Source of the DNA: DASWJZ01 sp038211615
GTDB taxonomy: Bacteria; Pseudomonadota; Alphaproteobacteria; Rhizobiales; Afifellaceae
Direction: 5' to 3'
DNA length: 64,000 nucleotides
NCBI GenBank assembly: GCA_038211615.1
Contig: JBBQVL010000010.1
Coordinates: forward strand, 14,962 to 78,961
Below, piece by piece: positions 1-8,113 of the stretch. The position numbers and the translations under genes were made by a program. Position 1 is the stretch's first letter. Each line of letters opens with the position of its first letter. The notes under the pieces were generated by a model. The model was not told where the DNA came from. It made no database searches and saw only the letters and a program-made list of their open reading frames with translations.

Positions 1-807
1 GAGCGCGAGCTCGGCTCGATCACGCCCGGCCGGCGCGGCGACCTTATCCTGACCTCCGATCTTGTCGCGCTGCCGGTCGAAATGGTGATCGCACGCGGCG
101 TGGTGATGGCGGAGAACGGACGTCTCGTCGCGGACCTGCCTCCCTACGCCTATCCGGATTTCTCGCGCGGGACGGTGAAGGTCGGCAGAAGCATCGCGGC
201 CGAGGATTTCGACATCGCCGCGCCAAAGGGCGCGAACGCCGTCACGGCGCGCGTGATCGGCGTGATCGAAAACCAGGCTCCGACGCGCGCGCTCGAACGA
301 ACCCTGGCCGTGACCGACGGGCTGGTCGAATCCGACAAGGCGCAGGACGTCTGCCAGATCGCGATCGTCGAACGGCATCGCGGCAGCGGCGCGGTGACAA
401 ATGCCTTCGTCTCGGGTTTCGGCTACGTCGCGGATTGCGCCGTCGCGAGCACGGTCGCGCACGACAGCCATCACATCATCGTCGTCGGCACCAGCAAGAG
501 CGACATGGCGCAGGCCGCGAACCGGCTGCAGCAGGTCGGCGGCGGCGTGGTGGTGGTGAGCGGGGGCGAGGAGCTGGCGCTGGTCGAGCTGCCGATTGCC
601 GGACTGATGTCGGACGAGCGCGCCGAGATCGTCGCCGCGAAGGCGACCCGCATGGTTGAGGCGATGCGCGCCTGCGGCTGCTCGCTCAACAACGCCTTCA
701 TGCAGCACTCGCTGCTTGCGCTCGTGGTCATCCCGGAGTTGCGCATCTCGGATGTCGGATTGGTCGACGTGCGGACGTTCAAGAAGACGGAGCTGTTCGT
801 CGCTTGA
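1..807 (+). CDS. ade: Adenine deaminase, C-terminal part (5' end outside window)
   Basis: The frame is open from the first base, so only the last 268 codons are present. The segment GRRGDLILTSDL is the usual end of an amidohydrolase barrel. The following 200 residues, with TNAFVSGFGY, VAHDSHHIIVVGTS and NNAFMQHSLLALVVIPELRI, match the C-terminal domain typical of Ade-type adenine deaminases. These enzymes convert adenine to hypoxanthine in the cytoplasm for purine salvage. The metal-binding N-terminal half cannot be checked here. No coupled gene follows; a 465-base gap separates it from the next gene. Confidence 0.85.
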   Translation, partial: ERELGSITPGRRGDLILTSDLVALPVEMVIARGVVMAENGRLVADLPPYAYPDFSRGTVKVGRSIAAEDFDIAAPKGANAVTARVIGVIENQAPTRALERTLAVTDGLVESDKAQDVCQIAIVERHRGSGAVTNAFVSGFGYVADCAVASTVAHDSHHIIVVGTSKSDMAQAANRLQQVGGGVVVVSGGEELALVELPIAGLMSDERAEIVAAKATRMVEAMRACGCSLNNAFMQHSLLALVVIPELRISDVGLVDVRTFKKTELFVA

Positions 808-937
808 GAACAACGTGAGCGGGTAGGCGTCCGGCAGACATCCTGCGAAGCGCCCGGATTAATGCGCTGGAGGGCGCCCGTATTGATCCACAGCCAGTAG
901 CGAACGAAGCCCGTTGGCCAAGGATTCCGCCCTTGCT

Positions 938-977
938 TGTTATTTCATAACAGTCGTCATTTGATATATTATAACAG
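938..977 (+). promoter_or_regulatory. Palindrome plus repeated ATAACAG in AT-rich promoter region
   Basis: TGTTAT-TTC-ATAACA at 938-952 is a perfect inverted repeat with six-base arms. ATAACAG occurs at 947-953 and again at 971-977, a spacing of 24 bases. A -10-like TATATT lies at 965-970. This stretch stands out from the GC-rich surroundings and precedes the gene at 1273. A regulator-bound promoter is inferred; exact promoter elements cannot be assigned. Confidence 0.35.
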
Positions 978-1228
978 AACGCGAATACCCTACCTTCCGC
1001 GACAGCGCAGCGGCGGTTTTTTCACGGCTTTTCCGTTTTGTAACTTGTGCATTCCTGACCGCTGAGAGAAATTCCCGCGGTCTTCGCTCGGAATTCAGAC
1101 AGGCACCCGCTCAATGATTTACCCATAGGCGACGCGCTGCATCTGGCGGATGTCAGACATCCCCGGGACGGCGTTGCCGAGCATGGTGCCTGTCTTCGGA
1201 GCCGGTTTCCCGAGCGCGGGTATGAGGG

Positions 1229-1248
1229 GGTCACCCTTCCGGGTGGCC
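1229..1248 (+). promoter_or_regulatory. Leader hairpin before the double-CWNC gene
   Basis: GGTCACCC-TTCC-GGGTGGCC forms an eight-pair stem (one G-T wobble) with a four-base loop. It ends 12 bases before the AGGAG ribosome binding site at 1261-1265. It could stabilise the 5' end of the message or affect access to the ribosome binding site. There is no T-run, so it is not a terminator. Confidence 0.35.
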
Positions 1249-1272
1249 TGTGCTTTCTGAAGGAGACGTAAA

Positions 1273-1500
1273 ATGGCAGACGCAAAAGTCAAACTGACCA
1301 AGAAGGGCGACAAGGACAAGGTCGACGCGAAGAAGATCGGCAAGGGCACGAAGCCCCAGGTCAGCGATGTCGAGGGTCAGTCCCGGTCGTGGACCGGCGC
1401 GGTTTGCTGGAACTGCTGGGCCGTGAACGACGTGGTCGTCGATAGCAGCGTGTATATCGGCTACTATTGCTGGAACTGCGGCGCCTATTTCGAGGTCTGA
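1273..1500 (+). CDS. 75-residue double-CWNC protein (zinc-ribbon-like or peptide precursor)
   Basis: ATG is preceded by AGGAG at good spacing. The first 35 residues are Lys-rich and look disordered. The last 40 are Trp/Tyr/Cys-rich with two identical CWNC motifs (about residues 44-47 and 67-70), the second followed by GAYFEV. Two CxxC pairs about 20 residues apart are the usual layout of a zinc ribbon, so a small metal-binding protein is the simplest reading. A basic leader, an aromatic/Cys-rich tail, a terminator directly behind the gene, and an ABC exporter and subtilase downstream also resemble a ribosomal peptide precursor. No modifying enzyme was recognised. I do not recognise the family. 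Confidence 0.7.
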   Translation: MADAKVKLTKKGDKDKVDAKKIGKGTKPQVSDVEGQSRSWTGAVCWNCWAVNDVVVDSSVYIGYYCWNCGAYFEV

Positions 1501-1517
1501 GGCGCGCTTCTGATCCG

Positions 1518-1548
1518 GGGGCGGCGAGATTCGCCGCCCCTTCTTCTT
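1518..1548 (+). terminator. Rho-independent terminator/attenuator after the 75-residue protein
   Basis: A perfect ten-pair stem (GGGGCGGCGA with TCGCCGCCCC) and three-base loop are followed by TTCTTCTT. It lies 17 bases after the stop of the small gene and before the TPR gene. It would make the short transcript dominant, with only read-through reaching the genes downstream. Confidence 0.75.
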
Positions 1549-1572
1549 GGGCGCCGAAAGGGGATGAAGACC

Positions 1573-2460
1573 ATGCAGGCCGAACTTTCCGCCGATGCGC
1601 CCGAAGAGACCCGGCTGGCGATAGCGCGGCGCAACGCGACGCTGCAACGCGAGGCCTTCGGGAATTCCAGGGGACAAGCGGCGCGTGGTCGCCTGATCGA
1701 CTCGCTCGTGGCGCTCGCCGACGAATGCCTCGCCGTCGGTGACGAGGCCGCTGCCTCGGCTGTACTGGGCGAGGCAGCGGGACTGCTGCCGGAAAAGCTC
1801 CCGGCCGATGGCGAATGGCGCGGCCGATCGGTGATGCTGCATCGCTCCACGGCGGGGCTGGCGCAGAAACAGGGCCGGCATGCCGTCGCGGTAACGGCAT
1901 TCGAGGCGGCGCTTTCCATCCTCCCTGCTGATATCGCGCGCGCCGGGCGTGACGCGAATGCGGCGCGGCTGCAGCTTCTCGTGCATCTGGCGCGCTCGCG
2001 CCTGGCGCTCGGGCAGGCGCGGAAGGTCATTGCGGACATGAGCCGCGCGGAGAAGGTCATGGCAGCGCTGGATGGCGCCCTTCCCTCGCGCGCCATCGAG
2101 ACGGTGCGGGCGGCGGTACTCGCCAATGCCGGCGCGGGATTGGCGGCGCTGGAGCAGATGGACGCCGCGGAAATGAAGTTCGCGGCCAGCATCGCGGCGA
2201 TCGACACCCTCGCAAATCCGGAACTCGCGGGATTTCGGACACAGGTGTTGAATGGCTGGGCCGGTGCGCTTCGGAGCGCCGGGCGGGAAGCCGACGCAAC
2301 CGCGATGCTCTCCGCATTCTCCAGTCCTTGGCGCGCCAATCCTTCGCTCCATGTCCACGATGCGAATTGCGGCCACGATCATGGTCAGGGGCACGCGCAC
2401 GGCCATGTGCATCACGATCACCACGAGCACGACGCCGATTGCGGCTGCGGCTCGCATTGA
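1573..2460 (+). CDS. TPR-like protein with His/Cys-rich metal-binding tail
   Basis: The protein is about 295 residues, Ala/Leu/Arg-rich and helical, with repeated helix pairs such as AAASAVLGEAAGLLPEKL and TAFEAALSILPADIARA typical of tetratricopeptide repeats. The last 35 residues switch to a His/Asp/Cys-rich tail (GHDHGQGHAHGHVHHDHHEH, ending CGCGSH) that should bind Zn, Ni or Cu. ATG 1573 has AAAGGGG nine bases upstream; an in-frame ATG at 1564 abuts that sequence and is less likely. There is no signal peptide, so it is probably cytoplasmic. It follows the double-CWNC gene and its terminator, so both neighbours may handle metal. The exact role is unknown. Confidence 0.75.
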   Translation: MQAELSADAPEETRLAIARRNATLQREAFGNSRGQAARGRLIDSLVALADECLAVGDEAAASAVLGEAAGLLPEKLPADGEWRGRSVMLHRSTAGLAQKQGRHAVAVTAFEAALSILPADIARAGRDANAARLQLLVHLARSRLALGQARKVIADMSRAEKVMAALDGALPSRAIETVRAAVLANAGAGLAALEQMDAAEMKFAASIAAIDTLANPELAGFRTQVLNGWAGALRSAGREADATAMLSAFSSPWRANPSLHVHDANCGHDHGQGHAHGHVHHDHHEHDADCGCGSH

Positions 2461-2545
2461 CGCCGGGCGCAATGTCGCGTTCACAGGGCGCGGCTTGATT
2501 TGGCGGCCGGTCTAGGCTGAGAACGGCTGCAATTCCGGGGGAGCC

Positions 2546-4600
2546 GTGAAAGGTCCGATCGCACCGCCTGTCGCGCAGTCGCCGCTCTCGCCGCTCAAGC
2601 TGTTCCGCTGGGCGCGGCAGGCGATCTCCGGCATTGCCAAGCCGTTCTACCTGATTACCGCGCTGGCGCTCGTGGCCAACGTGGTCACGCAGTACAACGC
2701 GCAGCTGATCGCGAATTTCATCGGCCAGGCTCAGCACGAAACCGTGTCCCAGCCTCCCGCGGCCGCTTCGAGCGGCGCGGAACCGTCGGCCGCAAGTGCG
2801 ACTGGTGCGCAGACAAGCGCCAAGGGCTTCCGACTTGTCGACTACGTGCTCCCGCCCGACACGAAATGGACGGCGATCCTCTTTGCGCTGACCGCGCTGC
2901 TGGTCATCGCGCTCTCCTTCGCCAACCGCGTCGGAACGGTGTGGATCAACACGCTGATGCTGCAGAAGCTGCAGCTCCGCCTGCACGACAAGCTGATCCG
3001 GCTAGGGCCGACCTATCACGCCAGGCATGACATGGGCGAGAACAGCGCCGTCATCATGCAGTACACGGCCGGCGCTCAGCCGATGCTCCGGGACGTGCTG
3101 ACCTTCCCGTTCGTGCGCGGCGTGTCACTCCTCACCGCGGTGCTCTTCCTTTTCTACAATTTGAGCGAGCTGCGCGGGCAGGACGACGTCATCTACGCGC
3201 TGCTCGCCGTGCTGCTGGTGGTTCTTCCGGTCGGTGGATGGTGGCTCTCGAGCCGGCTGCGCGGAGCCTATGGCGAGGTGCGCGAGCGGCTCGCCGCGGT
3301 CAACAACACGCTGGTCGATTCCCTCACCGCGCCACAGGAAGTGCAGCTCATGGACGCTGCGCCGCGCCGCTCCATAGCTTTCGGGGCGCGCCTGAAGGCG
3401 CTCGCCGAGGCGCAGGTGCAGGCGGCGATCCAGGGCGAAAAGGCCAACCAGTTCCAGGCGGCGGTGCCAACCGTCCTGCAGGTCGGCCTCATACTCTGGG
3501 CGGTCTTCGCGGTCCGCGGCGACGCCGTGCAGGCGGTCGTCGGCATCTACCTCTTCGTGCCGCGCGTCGTGCAGCCGATCCAGGAGATGATCCAGTTCTA
3601 TTCGGGCATCAACACCGCCTGGCCGAACATCGAGAAGATCGGGCTGATCCTCGAGGAGCCGCTGGAGGTCGAGGACAAGGGCACGACCGATGTCGCGCAT
3701 CTCAAGCTCTACGACCTCGCGCTGAAGGACCTCACCTACCGGCCGACGCCGGAGCGCACCGTGCTCGACCAGGTGAGCTTCGCCTTTCCGACGAGCAAGG
3801 TGACGGCGCTCGTCGGTCGCTCCGGCTCGGGCAAGACGACGATCCTGCGGCTCGTCGCGCGGCTCTTCGACCCGCAGGGCGGCCGCGTCACCATCGGCGG
3901 GATCGATATCCGCGACATCCGCCTGTCGGAGCTTCGCTCGATGATCGCGACCGTGTCGCAGTTTCCGCTCTTCGTGGAAGCCGACGTGCGCGAGAATCTC
4001 CGGCTCGGCGTGCCCGACGCCACCGACGCGCGGATGGAGGCGGCCTGTCGCGCCGCCGATCTCTGGCCGGCGCTTGAGCGCATCTCGCCCGACGATCCGC
4101 TTGCCGCGCCCGTCCCACGCATGGCGGGGAAGAGCGGACTTGCCGGCGGAGAGCGGCGGCGGCTCGCCATCGCCCGCGCACTCCTCGCCGAGCCGCGCAT
4201 CCTGCTCCTCGACGAGCCCTCCACCGGCATCGACGCGGTAAGCGTCGGAAAGATCGTCGAGACGATCCGCAAGGCGAAGATGAAGCGTACGGTGCTCCTC
4301 GTCGATCACGACATGGAGCTCGTCGGCGCGCTTTCCGATCAGATCATCTGCCTGGAGGATGGCCGCTTCGCCGATATCGGCACGCCGGAGGATCTCGCGG
4401 CCAAGCCGACGACGCTCTACGCGAAGCTCGCGCAGGCGAAGAAGGCTTACGCCGACACCGGCGACTTCGAGGTGCATGGCTCGGTGCCGGTCAGGCCGGC
4501 GGAGATCGCAGGTGCGCCGAAAAGCGGGCAGATGGGCGCGACGAAGGCGCCGTCACCGGGCGGACCAGCCCGGTCCGCAGGCATGATGAAGAGCGCATAG
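2546..4600 (+). CDS. ABC exporter, fused permease and ATPase
   Basis: This 684-residue protein begins at GTG after GGGGGAG. The first 330 residues contain the hydrophobic helices of an ABC type 1 exporter domain. They include an Ala/Ser/Pro-rich periplasmic-looking loop near residues 70-95, between the first two helices. The ATPase domain has Walker A GRSGSGKTT (about residue 425), signature LAGGERRRLAIARAL (LAGGE instead of LSGGQ), Walker B ILLLDEPSTGID and H-loop LLVDHD, so it should be active. The C-terminal 60 residues are a Pro/Gly/Lys-rich tail. It sits between the TPR protein and the GAF/subtilase pair in one direction, as in an operon. The substrate is unknown. Confidence 0.9.
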   Translation: MKGPIAPPVAQSPLSPLKLFRWARQAISGIAKPFYLITALALVANVVTQYNAQLIANFIGQAQHETVSQPPAAASSGAEPSAASATGAQTSAKGFRLVDYVLPPDTKWTAILFALTALLVIALSFANRVGTVWINTLMLQKLQLRLHDKLIRLGPTYHARHDMGENSAVIMQYTAGAQPMLRDVLTFPFVRGVSLLTAVLFLFYNLSELRGQDDVIYALLAVLLVVLPVGGWWLSSRLRGAYGEVRERLAAVNNTLVDSLTAPQEVQLMDAAPRRSIAFGARLKALAEAQVQAAIQGEKANQFQAAVPTVLQVGLILWAVFAVRGDAVQAVVGIYLFVPRVVQPIQEMIQFYSGINTAWPNIEKIGLILEEPLEVEDKGTTDVAHLKLYDLALKDLTYRPTPERTVLDQVSFAFPTSKVTALVGRSGSGKTTILRLVARLFDPQGGRVTIGGIDIRDIRLSELRSMIATVSQFPLFVEADVRENLRLGVPDATDARMEAACRAADLWPALERISPDDPLAAPVPRMAGKSGLAGGERRRLAIARALLAEPRILLLDEPSTGIDAVSVGKIVETIRKAKMKRTVLLVDHDMELVGALSDQIICLEDGRFADIGTPEDLAAKPTTLYAKLAQAKKAYADTGDFEVHGSVPVRPAEIAGAPKSGQMGATKAPSPGGPARSAGMMKSA

Positions 4601-4631
4601 ATGGTCCGGGCCATCGCGCGGGGAGAACGAC

Positions 4632-5315
4632 ATGGCTGACGCAAGAAACGTGCAGGCCGAGTTGATGACGCGCTACCTCGGCCTGATGCCGGCGACCGGC
4701 GAGGACCAGGTGCTGCGCCTCATCGTGGAGACCGGCGTGCGCGCGGTCGGGGCCGACGAAGGCTCGCTCCTCGTCTATGACCCGGAGCAGAACGACCTGA
4801 CCTTCGTCATGACCTACGGCAACAAGGAATCGGAGAGCATCCTCGTCGGGCAGCGGGTGCCCTTCGGGCAGGGCCTCGCCGGCCTCGCCGCGGAGACGGG
4901 CGAAGTGCAGATCGGCGCGCCGCGCTACAAGGACGTGACGCAGAGCGAGACGATGGGCGGGATCAAGGCGGTGATCTCGGCGCCGATGATACTCGGCGAC
5001 AGGCTGATCGGGGTGATCACCGCGGTTTCCAACAAGGACGGCAAGCGCTTCACCATGGACGACGGGCAGCTCTATGCCTGCCTTGCCACCATCGCGGCGC
5101 TGGTGGTGAACCAGGCGCTGCTGCTCCGCGCCCGCTCAGAGGACGCCGATTCCGCGACGCCGCAACCGGCCGCGCTCGCGCCCAACCCCGAGGCGCAGGA
5201 GGTGCTGGATCGCGTCGGTCGCCTGCTGCAGCGCGACAGCGGCACCGTCCGGCAGCTCGCGCGCATGCTGGAGGCGGTCGAGGCGATGGCTCCCGCGCCC
5301 GGAGCGGCGCAATGA
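4632..5315 (+). CDS. GAF-domain sensor protein
   Basis: ATG follows GGGGAGAACGAC. Residues about 20-165 match a GAF domain: VGADEGSLLVYDPEQNDLTF, then GQGLAGLAAETGE and a block with KAVISAPMILGDRLIGVITAVS. GAF domains bind small ligands such as cyclic nucleotides or sense redox state. The C-terminal 55 residues form a helical segment (VLDRVGRLLQRDSGTVRQLA) that could contact a partner. The stop codon overlaps the start of the subtilase (ATGA), so the two are probably made in equal amounts. A sensor controlling the protease is the natural inference. Confidence 0.85.
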   Translation: MADARNVQAELMTRYLGLMPATGEDQVLRLIVETGVRAVGADEGSLLVYDPEQNDLTFVMTYGNKESESILVGQRVPFGQGLAGLAAETGEVQIGAPRYKDVTQSETMGGIKAVISAPMILGDRLIGVITAVSNKDGKRFTMDDGQLYACLATIAALVVNQALLLRARSEDADSATPQPAALAPNPEAQEVLDRVGRLLQRDSGTVRQLARMLEAVEAMAPAPGAAQ

Positions 5316-6088
5316 GCCTGCCGAAGGGGCTGCTGGCGCGCGCCCTTGAGGTCCCGATCGACGAGCTCTCAAAGTGCGAACTGGCGCCGGTCATCGTTGC
5401 GGTGCTCGACAGCGGAATCGACGGCTCGCATCCCGACCTCGCGGGAAAGATTCTTCGCGGCACGATCTTCGAGGCCGACGCGGAAGGCGAGGTCACGAAC
5501 CGCACGAGCGACCCGAGCGCCAACAACGACATTTACGGCCACGGCACCGGCGTCGCCTCGATCATCGCCCGCATCGCGCCGAATGTCCGCTTCGTCGACG
5601 TGCGGGTGCTCGGCGGCAATAATCGCGGCAGCGGCGAAGCGATGCTCGCGGGCTTCGAGCACGCCGCGCGGAGCGAGGCGGTGCTCTTCAACATGAGCCT
5701 CGCCGCGAGCGACAAATATCTGCAGCGCATGAATGCGCTTGCCGAGCATGCCTATCGCAGGGGCATCGTCATCGTCGCCTCGCGCCGCAATATGCCGCTG
5801 CAGGATGAGGGTTACCCGGCAGCGCTGATTCCCTGCGTCGGTGTCGACAACGAAGGCCAAGGGCCGGAGCGGCGCTGGCTCTACCGCAATGACGTGATCG
5901 AATATTCGGCGCACGGCGAGAACGTGCCGGTCGCCGCGCATGGCGGCGGCTACACAACGATGACCGGCACGAGCTTCGCCACGCCGATCGTCTGCGGCTG
6001 CGTGGCGCTGCTCCTCGGCGCCTATCCCGGCCTCAGACCGTTCGAAGTGAAGGCGGTGCTGAAGGCGATGGCGGTGGAGGGCAGCTAA
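5312..6088 (+). CDS. Small cytoplasmic S8 subtilisin-like serine protease
   Basis: All three catalytic motifs of the subtilase family are present: Asp33 in VLDSGIDGSHPDL, His77 in YGHGTGVASI and Ser221 in TGTSFATPIV. At 258 residues it is just the catalytic core, with no signal peptide and no propeptide, so it probably acts inside the cell under external control. It is translationally coupled to the upstream GAF protein by an ATGA overlap. Its stop overlaps that of the convergent TPR/cyclase gene. Possible jobs are peptide maturation for the exporter, or an effector protease in a signalling/conflict module. The substrate is unknown. Confidence 0.9.
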   Translation: MSLPKGLLARALEVPIDELSKCELAPVIVAVLDSGIDGSHPDLAGKILRGTIFEADAEGEVTNRTSDPSANNDIYGHGTGVASIIARIAPNVRFVDVRVLGGNNRGSGEAMLAGFEHAARSEAVLFNMSLAASDKYLQRMNALAEHAYRRGIVIVASRRNMPLQDEGYPAALIPCVGVDNEGQGPERRWLYRNDVIEYSAHGENVPVAAHGGGYTTMTGTSFATPIVCGCVALLLGAYPGLRPFEVKAVLKAMAVEGS

Positions 6089-7842
6089 GCCTCTGCGCGC
6101 ATCTCGTACATGCGGAACGTCCCGTATCCCTTGGCGAGCGGGACCTGGCCGACATAGGTGCAGGTGAATTCGCCGCGCGTTTCGAGCAGCAGGATCGCGG
6201 CGAAGGCTTCCGTGACGTAGACGGTGCCGGGCGGGGTGATCGGCTCGATGCGCGCGGCGCGCGACAGTGCGCGACCGTAATAGGTGTGCTGGCCGACGAC
6301 CGGATCCCAGTCGGCGAAGACAGGTCCGTAGTGCGCACCGATGCGCATGGTGGGCGCCTCCTCGCGCCCGAGCAGGCTGCCGTCGATCGTCGCGAGCCGC
6401 TTCTGGACCGTGAGGCAGATTCCAGCGGCGCTGCGGACATCGGGGACGACGAGGTGGATGGCATCCCCCCATGTGTTCTTGAGGGCGACCGCCTCCCCGC
6501 TTTCCGCGACCACGTCGCCGATCGCGCGCATGACGGTGTCCCAGAAGATCGGCAGGAATTTCTCCGGCATCTTCGAGAAGCCAGGAAGGTCGCCGAAGAT
6601 CACGGCGCAGCACTGGCGGGGTTCTTCACGCTTGCGCTGCGCCGGAGCGGGCGCGTCGCCAAGCGCCAGGATCACCTGCCGGCGCGCCTTGTCCCTGGTC
6701 CAGGCAGCCGCAGCGCCGGCATCAACGCCCTCGGCAGCGGAATCGGTGAGGACCAATTGCGCTGCCCCGCCGTCGATATTCTGCGCGCGCTGCAAGGCAA
6801 GCCCCATGGCGACGCGCGCGGAATAGTCTCCAAGCGTCGGATCGTCAGAATCCGGATCCTCGGCGATGGTGCCGAGCCTGTGCGCGTTGGCGCAGCAAGC
6901 CGCGAAGCGTTCGCGCCACTGCCTGCCCGCGCCTTTCAGGGCGAGCTTCACGAAAGCGGCCGGCGGGAGCGGCAGCATCACGTTGAGCTCGCGCCCCGCC
7001 GCCAGCGCAGCTTCCGCCAGGAGGATTTCGCCGGGGGTCCCGAGTGACCCGACCAGCGCGCCGGGATTGAGCTTCTTCAACGCCGCGCCGATGCGCTCGC
7101 GTGCCATGGCGGCCGCAGGGCCGTCGCCGTAGCGCTTCCAGAGGCCGGCGGAGTTCGTCGCGCCGAGATAGTGGACCGTCAAGCGCGGCGCGAGCGGCGC
7201 AAGAAGCTTCTCGATCTTCGCCGGCGTGTGGCCGGCCTCGCTGAGGACAAGCCGAAGCTGCCGGCGCGTGCTCGAGCCGGCGCCCTCGTCGCCGAATGCG
7301 CGCGCCGCATTGAGATCGGCGCGCGCGGCATCGAGGCGGCCAAGCAGGACGTTGGCCTCGGCGCGCGTCGCCAGCGCCCAGAAATCCTTCGCCGCGGCCA
7401 CTTCCGGATCGGCGAGAACCCGTGCGGCGATCCGCGCCGCTTCCTTCTTCCGGCCGCCGAGGAACGTCAGGCTCGTCCAGTTGATCGCGGGATAATAACC
7501 CGGCCTCCGGTCGAAGACGCGCTTGTAGACGGCTGCCGCATCGAGCAGCGCGGCGCGGCGCGGCGCGCCGCTCAGTTTCAGCGCGAGGTCCTTCAGGAGG
7601 CGGCCCTCGAGCGCCAGCACATCGGTGTCGTCAGATCGGCCGAGGTTCCAGTCGTGGAAGAGCCGCATGGCGCGCTCAGTGGCGCCGGCGCGCGCCAGCC
7701 CGAGGACGGCCCGGTGCCTGAGGCGCTCATCGTCCGGAAAGGTCTTGAGGTGCTGGCTTGCGAGGTCGACCGCCGCAATCCATTCACCCTTCTTCAGCGC
7801 CTGCTGCACCTCGGCGATCGCCTCCGACAGACCTTCCTGCAT
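6085..7842 (-). CDS. TPR scaffold protein with C-terminal class III cyclase-like domain
   Basis: ATG 7842 is preceded by GGAG nine bases upstream; ATG 7878 and longer in-frame starts lack this. Residues about 1-230 are TPR-like helices, including WALATRAEANVLLGRLDAAR. The middle, with GTPGEILLAEAALAAGRELN then MLPLPP, resembles a SLOG/nucleotide-binding-type fold. From about residue 405 it is a class III nucleotide cyclase-like domain with FGDLPGFS and WGDAIHLV, which keep both metal-binding Asp residues. In SRAARIEP the transition-state Arg is present but Ser replaces the usual Asn. Activity is therefore uncertain. The same three-part layout recurs in the protein at 17935-20586. Confidence 0.8.
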   Translation of the reverse strand: MQEGLSEAIAEVQQALKKGEWIAAVDLASQHLKTFPDDERLRHRAVLGLARAGATERAMRLFHDWNLGRSDDTDVLALEGRLLKDLALKLSGAPRRAALLDAAAVYKRVFDRRPGYYPAINWTSLTFLGGRKKEAARIAARVLADPEVAAAKDFWALATRAEANVLLGRLDAARADLNAARAFGDEGAGSSTRRQLRLVLSEAGHTPAKIEKLLAPLAPRLTVHYLGATNSAGLWKRYGDGPAAAMARERIGAALKKLNPGALVGSLGTPGEILLAEAALAAGRELNVMLPLPPAAFVKLALKGAGRQWRERFAACCANAHRLGTIAEDPDSDDPTLGDYSARVAMGLALQRAQNIDGGAAQLVLTDSAAEGVDAGAAAAWTRDKARRQVILALGDAPAPAQRKREEPRQCCAVIFGDLPGFSKMPEKFLPIFWDTVMRAIGDVVAESGEAVALKNTWGDAIHLVVPDVRSAAGICLTVQKRLATIDGSLLGREEAPTMRIGAHYGPVFADWDPVVGQHTYYGRALSRAARIEPITPPGTVYVTEAFAAILLLETRGEFTCTYVGQVPLAKGYGTFRMYEMRAEA

Positions 7843-7900
7843 CGCCCCGAACTCCGATTTGGCGCCGATCTTATGCATGGCCCGGAGACCGGCAAGAAGC

Positions 7901-7931
7901 GCAAAAGAAAACCGCCGCCCGTGGGCGGCGG
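7901..7931 (-). terminator. Minus-strand terminator or attenuator upstream of the TPR/cyclase gene
   Basis: On the minus strand CCGCCGCC-CACG-GGCGGCGG is followed directly by TTTTCTTTTGC, a standard intrinsic terminator. It lies just upstream of the cyclase start, so it either attenuates that gene's own leader or ends a short transcript begun near 8000-8100. A 39-codon minus-strand frame starts near 8060 but has no clear ribosome binding site. Confidence 0.6.
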
Positions 7932-8113
7932 CAGTTGGGAGGGAGGTCATCCCGGAGCGGGAGGAAGGCGCCCGCATCCGACATCCGCAATATGCCGGGC
8001 TCCCCGATCGCGGTTTGTGAGCGGCCTCACAATGCGGGAAGCGCGATGCCGGTAGGTGATGGTCATTCGCAGCGTTCCAACGCGGACGCGGCACCAGAGG
8101 AAGGAGCATGACA

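Larger units (their letters stand above)
808..1272. other. Intergenic region with AT-rich promoter-like segment and long leader
   Basis: No convincing gene is seen in these 465 bases on either strand. The most AT-rich stretch is at about 935-980 and contains a short palindrome and a repeated ATAACAG word, which suggests a promoter or operator for the 75-residue protein downstream. If transcription starts near 985, the leader is about 280 bases long. A hairpin lies just before the ribosome binding site at 1229-1248. Open frames on the minus strand here have no ribosome binding site or recognisable product. Confidence 0.4.

Noticed and set aside
1273..1500. Firm call of a ribosomal peptide (RiPP) precursor
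   Set aside because: No modifying enzyme was recognised and two CxxC pairs fit a zinc ribbon equally well, so it is kept only as a hypothesis.
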